Assembly: GCA_964624465.1 (NCBI GenBank)
Contig: CAZUZD010000331.1
Coordinates: forward strand, 1-6,655
From: CAZUZD01 sp964624465
GTDB taxonomy: Bacteria > Planctomycetota > Planctomycetia > Isosphaerales > Isosphaeraceae
Direction of reading: 5' to 3'
DNA length: 6,655 bases
In this document: piece after piece, positions 5,678-6,655 of the stretch
How positions within the stretch are numbered: position 1 is the first letter of the stretch
Layout of the letters: each line of letters opens with the position of its first letter
The notes under the pieces: generated by a model
Databases searched by the model: none
What the model was told of the DNA's origin: nothing
What the model saw: only the letters and a program-made list of their open reading frames with translations
Made by a program: the position numbers and the translations under genes

Positions 5678-5717
5678 CCGGCGGCCCCGGACGTTTGACC
5701 GCGTCCGGGGCCGCCGG
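5678..5717 (+). terminator. Strong hairpin closing the sigma-factor operon
   Basis: A perfect 16-bp inverted repeat (CCGGCGGCCCCGGACG at 5678-5693 and its complement at 5702-5717) with an 8-nt loop, starting 30 bases after the DUF1559 protein stop. No T-run follows on the plus strand (TCATGATGG), as often in very GC-rich genomes. It most likely marks the 3' end of the operon. As a perfect inverted repeat it could form on either strand, but no minus-strand gene ends here. Confidence 0.75.
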
Positions 5718-5741
5718 TCATGATGGGCGGGCGTATGCGTC

Positions 5742-5765
5742 GGCGGCGACCAGGGACTCGAACCC
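5742..5765 (-). other. tRNA 3'-end-like fragment (T-arm relic?)
   Basis: On the minus strand GGGTTCGAGTCCC (5765-5753) is a T-arm core with the canonical TTCGAGT loop, followed by TGGTCGCCGCC. Only three of the five T-stem pairs form, and no D arm, anticodon arm or matching 5' acceptor strand is found upstream on that strand. It is therefore not an intact tRNA. It could be a tRNA 3'-end relic, such as an old attachment site, or a chance match. Confidence 0.35.
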
Positions 5766-5811
5766 GACGTCGCTGGCGATGGCTGTGCCCCCCATCGTCC
5801 TGGCCCCGGCC

Positions 5812-5815
5812 GGAG
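5812..5815 (+). promoter_or_regulatory. Ribosome-binding site of the hydrolase gene
   Basis: GGAG with a six-base spacer to the ATG at 5822. It supports this start over an in-frame ATG at 5720, which would add an Arg-rich extension overlapping the terminator hairpin and the T-arm-like fragment. Confidence 0.6.
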
Positions 5816-5821
5816 TCCGCC

Positions 5822-6427
5822 ATGCTCGACGGCCCGCTCGTCTTCGTCGACGTCGACACCCAGCGCGACTTCCTGGAGCCCGACGGCTCGCTGGCCATCG
5901 CCGGCGCCGACGCGATCCACGCCCAGCTGGCCCGGCTGACCCGGTTCGCCCGCGAGCAGGGCATCCCGATCATCGCCACGGCGTGCGCCCACACGCTCGA
6001 CGAGGAGGATCCCGAGCCGTTCCCGCCGCACTGCCTGGTCGGCACGAAGGGACAGGAGCGAGTCGCGGCCACCGCCTGGCCGGACACCGTGGTGGTGAGC
6101 TCGGCCGGCGGCTTCGCCCACGCCGAGCCGCCGCCGCACCTGACGCTGGAGAAGGCGCGCTACGACGTCTTCTCGCATCCCGAGGCCGACCGCATCGTCG
6201 CCCTCTACGGCCGCAACCGCCCGACGTTCGTCGTCTACGGCGTCGCCACCGACTACTGCGTCCGCTGCGCCGTCCTGGGCCTGCTGGAGCGGGGACACTC
6301 GGTCGCCGTCGTCGTCGACGCCGTCCGGCCCGTCGACGTCGCCGCCGAGGCCGAGGTCTTCGCCGAGTTCGTGGCGAAGGGGGCGCAGCTGGTGCTCACC
6401 GAGGTGGTGTGCGGCGGGGCGGATTGA
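5822..6427 (+). CDS. Isochorismatase/nicotinamidase-like cysteine hydrolase
   Basis: A 201-residue protein of the isochorismatase-like hydrolase superfamily, expected to be cytoplasmic, with no signal peptide. The Asp-Lys-Cys triad is visible: Asp12 in FVDVDTQRDF (8-17), aligning without gaps to the VDVQNDF motif of nicotinamidases; Lys111 in LEKARYDVF (109-117); and Cys146 in YGVATDYCVRCA (139-150), which includes the V-A-T cis-peptide and nucleophile segment. The length is near the usual 180-220. In PncA-type nicotinamidases a metal is held by Asp and His residues; here the corresponding stretch IATACAH (51-57) keeps His57 and FPPHC (67-71) keeps His70, but Cys55 sits where Asp would be expected. 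That and the sequence DVDTQ suggest a subfamily apart from classical PncA, so I give no gene symbol or substrate. Nicotinamide, isochorismate, a carbamate or another amide are all possible. It appears monocistronic, with its own ribosome-binding site after a terminator. Confidence 0.88.
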   Translation: MLDGPLVFVDVDTQRDFLEPDGSLAIAGADAIHAQLARLTRFAREQGIPIIATACAHTLDEEDPEPFPPHCLVGTKGQERVAATAWPDTVVVSSAGGFAHAEPPPHLTLEKARYDVFSHPEADRIVALYGRNRPTFVVYGVATDYCVRCAVLGLLERGHSVAVVVDAVRPVDVAAEAEVFAEFVAKGAQLVLTEVVCGGAD

Positions 6428-6449
6428 GTCGCCCGGGTCGGTTGGATCG

Positions 6450-6470
6450 GGTCGCAGGTGCGGTGCGACC
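6450..6470 (+). terminator. Hairpin after the hydrolase gene
   Basis: GGTCGCA (6450-6456) and TGCGACC (6464-6470) pair perfectly around a 7-nt loop, 22 bases past the hydrolase stop. There is no T-run. It is a likely 3'-end structure for the hydrolase transcript. Confidence 0.45.
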
Positions 6471-6569
6471 GCAGGCGCAGGGGTGGTGGACGCTTCCCGG
6501 TTGCCGTGTCCGGCGGCGAGACCGCAGGCGAAGGGGCGCTGGAGTGTCCACGGTTGCCGTGCCCGTCGG
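6468..6569. repeat. Two-copy imperfect tandem repeat, 53-nt period
   Basis: Units 6468-6516 and 6521-6569 align without gaps over 49 positions, 39 identical by my count. Both begin ACCGCAGGCG and both contain CGGTTGCCGTG. The last ten bases of the shared core (TGCCGTGNCC) recur a third time at 6621-6630. It is non-coding and follows the hydrolase gene. Confidence 0.7.
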
Positions 6570-6590
6570 ATTTCGCTCCGCTCATCCGAC
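6565..6590 (-). repeat. REP-like hairpin element A
   Basis: GTCGGAT (6565-6571) and ATCCGAC (6584-6590) form a 7-bp stem. Read on the minus strand, the 12-nt loop is GAGCGGAGCGAA. I recall near-identical sequences (GTCGGAT-GAGCGGAGCGA-ATCCGAC type) scattered in intergenic regions of many GC-rich genomes. Outer CCC/GGG bases could extend the stem past a small bulge. Confidence 0.65.
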
Positions 6591-6623
6591 CTACGGGAGC
6601 GATCCTCCCTTCCTTCCGTGTGC

Positions 6624-6649
6624 CGTGGCCTGAGCGCAGCGTGGCCACG
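6624..6649 (+). repeat. REP-like hairpin element B
   Basis: CGTGGCC (6624-6630) and GGCCACG (6643-6649) form a 7-bp stem around the loop TGAGCGCAGCGT. The loop shares GAGCGNAGCG with element A, which lies on the other strand, while the stem differs with pairing kept. It may extend past the window edge. Confidence 0.6.
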
Positions 6650-6655
6650 ATGACG

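Larger units (their letters stand above)
5649..5821. other. Intergenic region between the DUF1559 protein and hydrolase genes
   Basis: It contains the 16-bp hairpin, then a minus-strand tRNA T-arm-like fragment (5742-5765), then a short leader with the hydrolase ribosome-binding site. There is no clear promoter, although the hydrolase should have its own because the hairpin lies between it and the upstream operon. Confidence 0.5.
6428..6655. other. Repeat-rich intergenic tail
   Basis: There is no supported gene. It contains a hairpin, the 53-nt-period repeat and two REP-like elements. Open frames reaching here come from shadows of the hydrolase gene or lie antisense. Confidence 0.6.

Noticed and set aside
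5720..5821. In-frame upstream ATG for the hydrolase
   Set aside because: It would add an Arg/Pro-rich extension made from the terminator and T-arm-like region; the family motif begins right after the ATG at 5822.
5742..5830. Complete minus-strand tRNA around the T-arm-like fragment
   Set aside because: No anticodon or D arm, no matching acceptor strand, and only three T-stem pairs.
5201..6298. 365-codon minus-strand frame spanning the DUF1559 protein end, the terminator and the hydrolase
   Set aside because: It crosses a 16-bp terminator hairpin and is antisense to two well-supported genes.
6468..6569. CRISPR array
   Set aside because: There are only two imperfect 49-nt units almost directly abutting, with no spacers of regular length and no cas genes.

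Overview
The window looks like a chromosomal segment from a planctomycete, probably the Isosphaeraceae/Gemmataceae side of the phylum. The grounds are very high GC with GC-rich third codon positions, a DUF1559 protein ending in an H-X9-DG motif, a prepilin-like N-terminus beginning GFTLIELLVVIAIIGVL, and an ECF sigma factor followed by lineage-type envelope proteins. The taxonomic call is an inference from protein content, with no rRNA or marker gene in view.

Layout. The left edge (1-536) is on the minus strand: a 74-residue lipoprotein gene, a hairpin terminator, then the first 27 codons of a prepilin-like (probably DUF1559) gene that leaves the window. Positions 537-1037 hold no convincing gene, only a possible minus-strand promoter with a perfect TTGACA box. 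A tRNA-Leu (anticodon TAA) lies at 1038-1122 on the plus strand, followed by about 340 bases without a gene.

The centre (1467-5648) is a plus-strand, operon-like unit of four genes: an ECF sigma factor; a small single-pass membrane protein that overlaps it by 34 nt and sits where an anti-sigma factor would be; a 521-residue exported protein joined to the previous gene by a TGATG overlap; and, after a 62-nt gap with a hairpin, a 511-residue exported protein with a C-terminal DUF1559/H-X9-DG domain. The unit ends at a perfect 16-bp hairpin. I read it as a candidate sigma-controlled cell-envelope module. The two exported proteins have no known function, and both carry C-terminal segments reminiscent of pseudopilin-type proteins without carrying a prepilin N-terminus.

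The right end has a stand-alone isochorismatase/nicotinamidase-like cysteine hydrolase (5822-6427), preceded by a tRNA T-arm-like fragment. It is followed by a repeat-rich intergenic stretch: a 53-nt-period imperfect tandem repeat and two REP-like hairpins in opposite orientations that share a GAGCGNAGCG core but have different, compensated stems.

The least described parts are the sigma-factor module and the repeat cluster. No mobile-element enzyme, CRISPR array or defence gene is visible.
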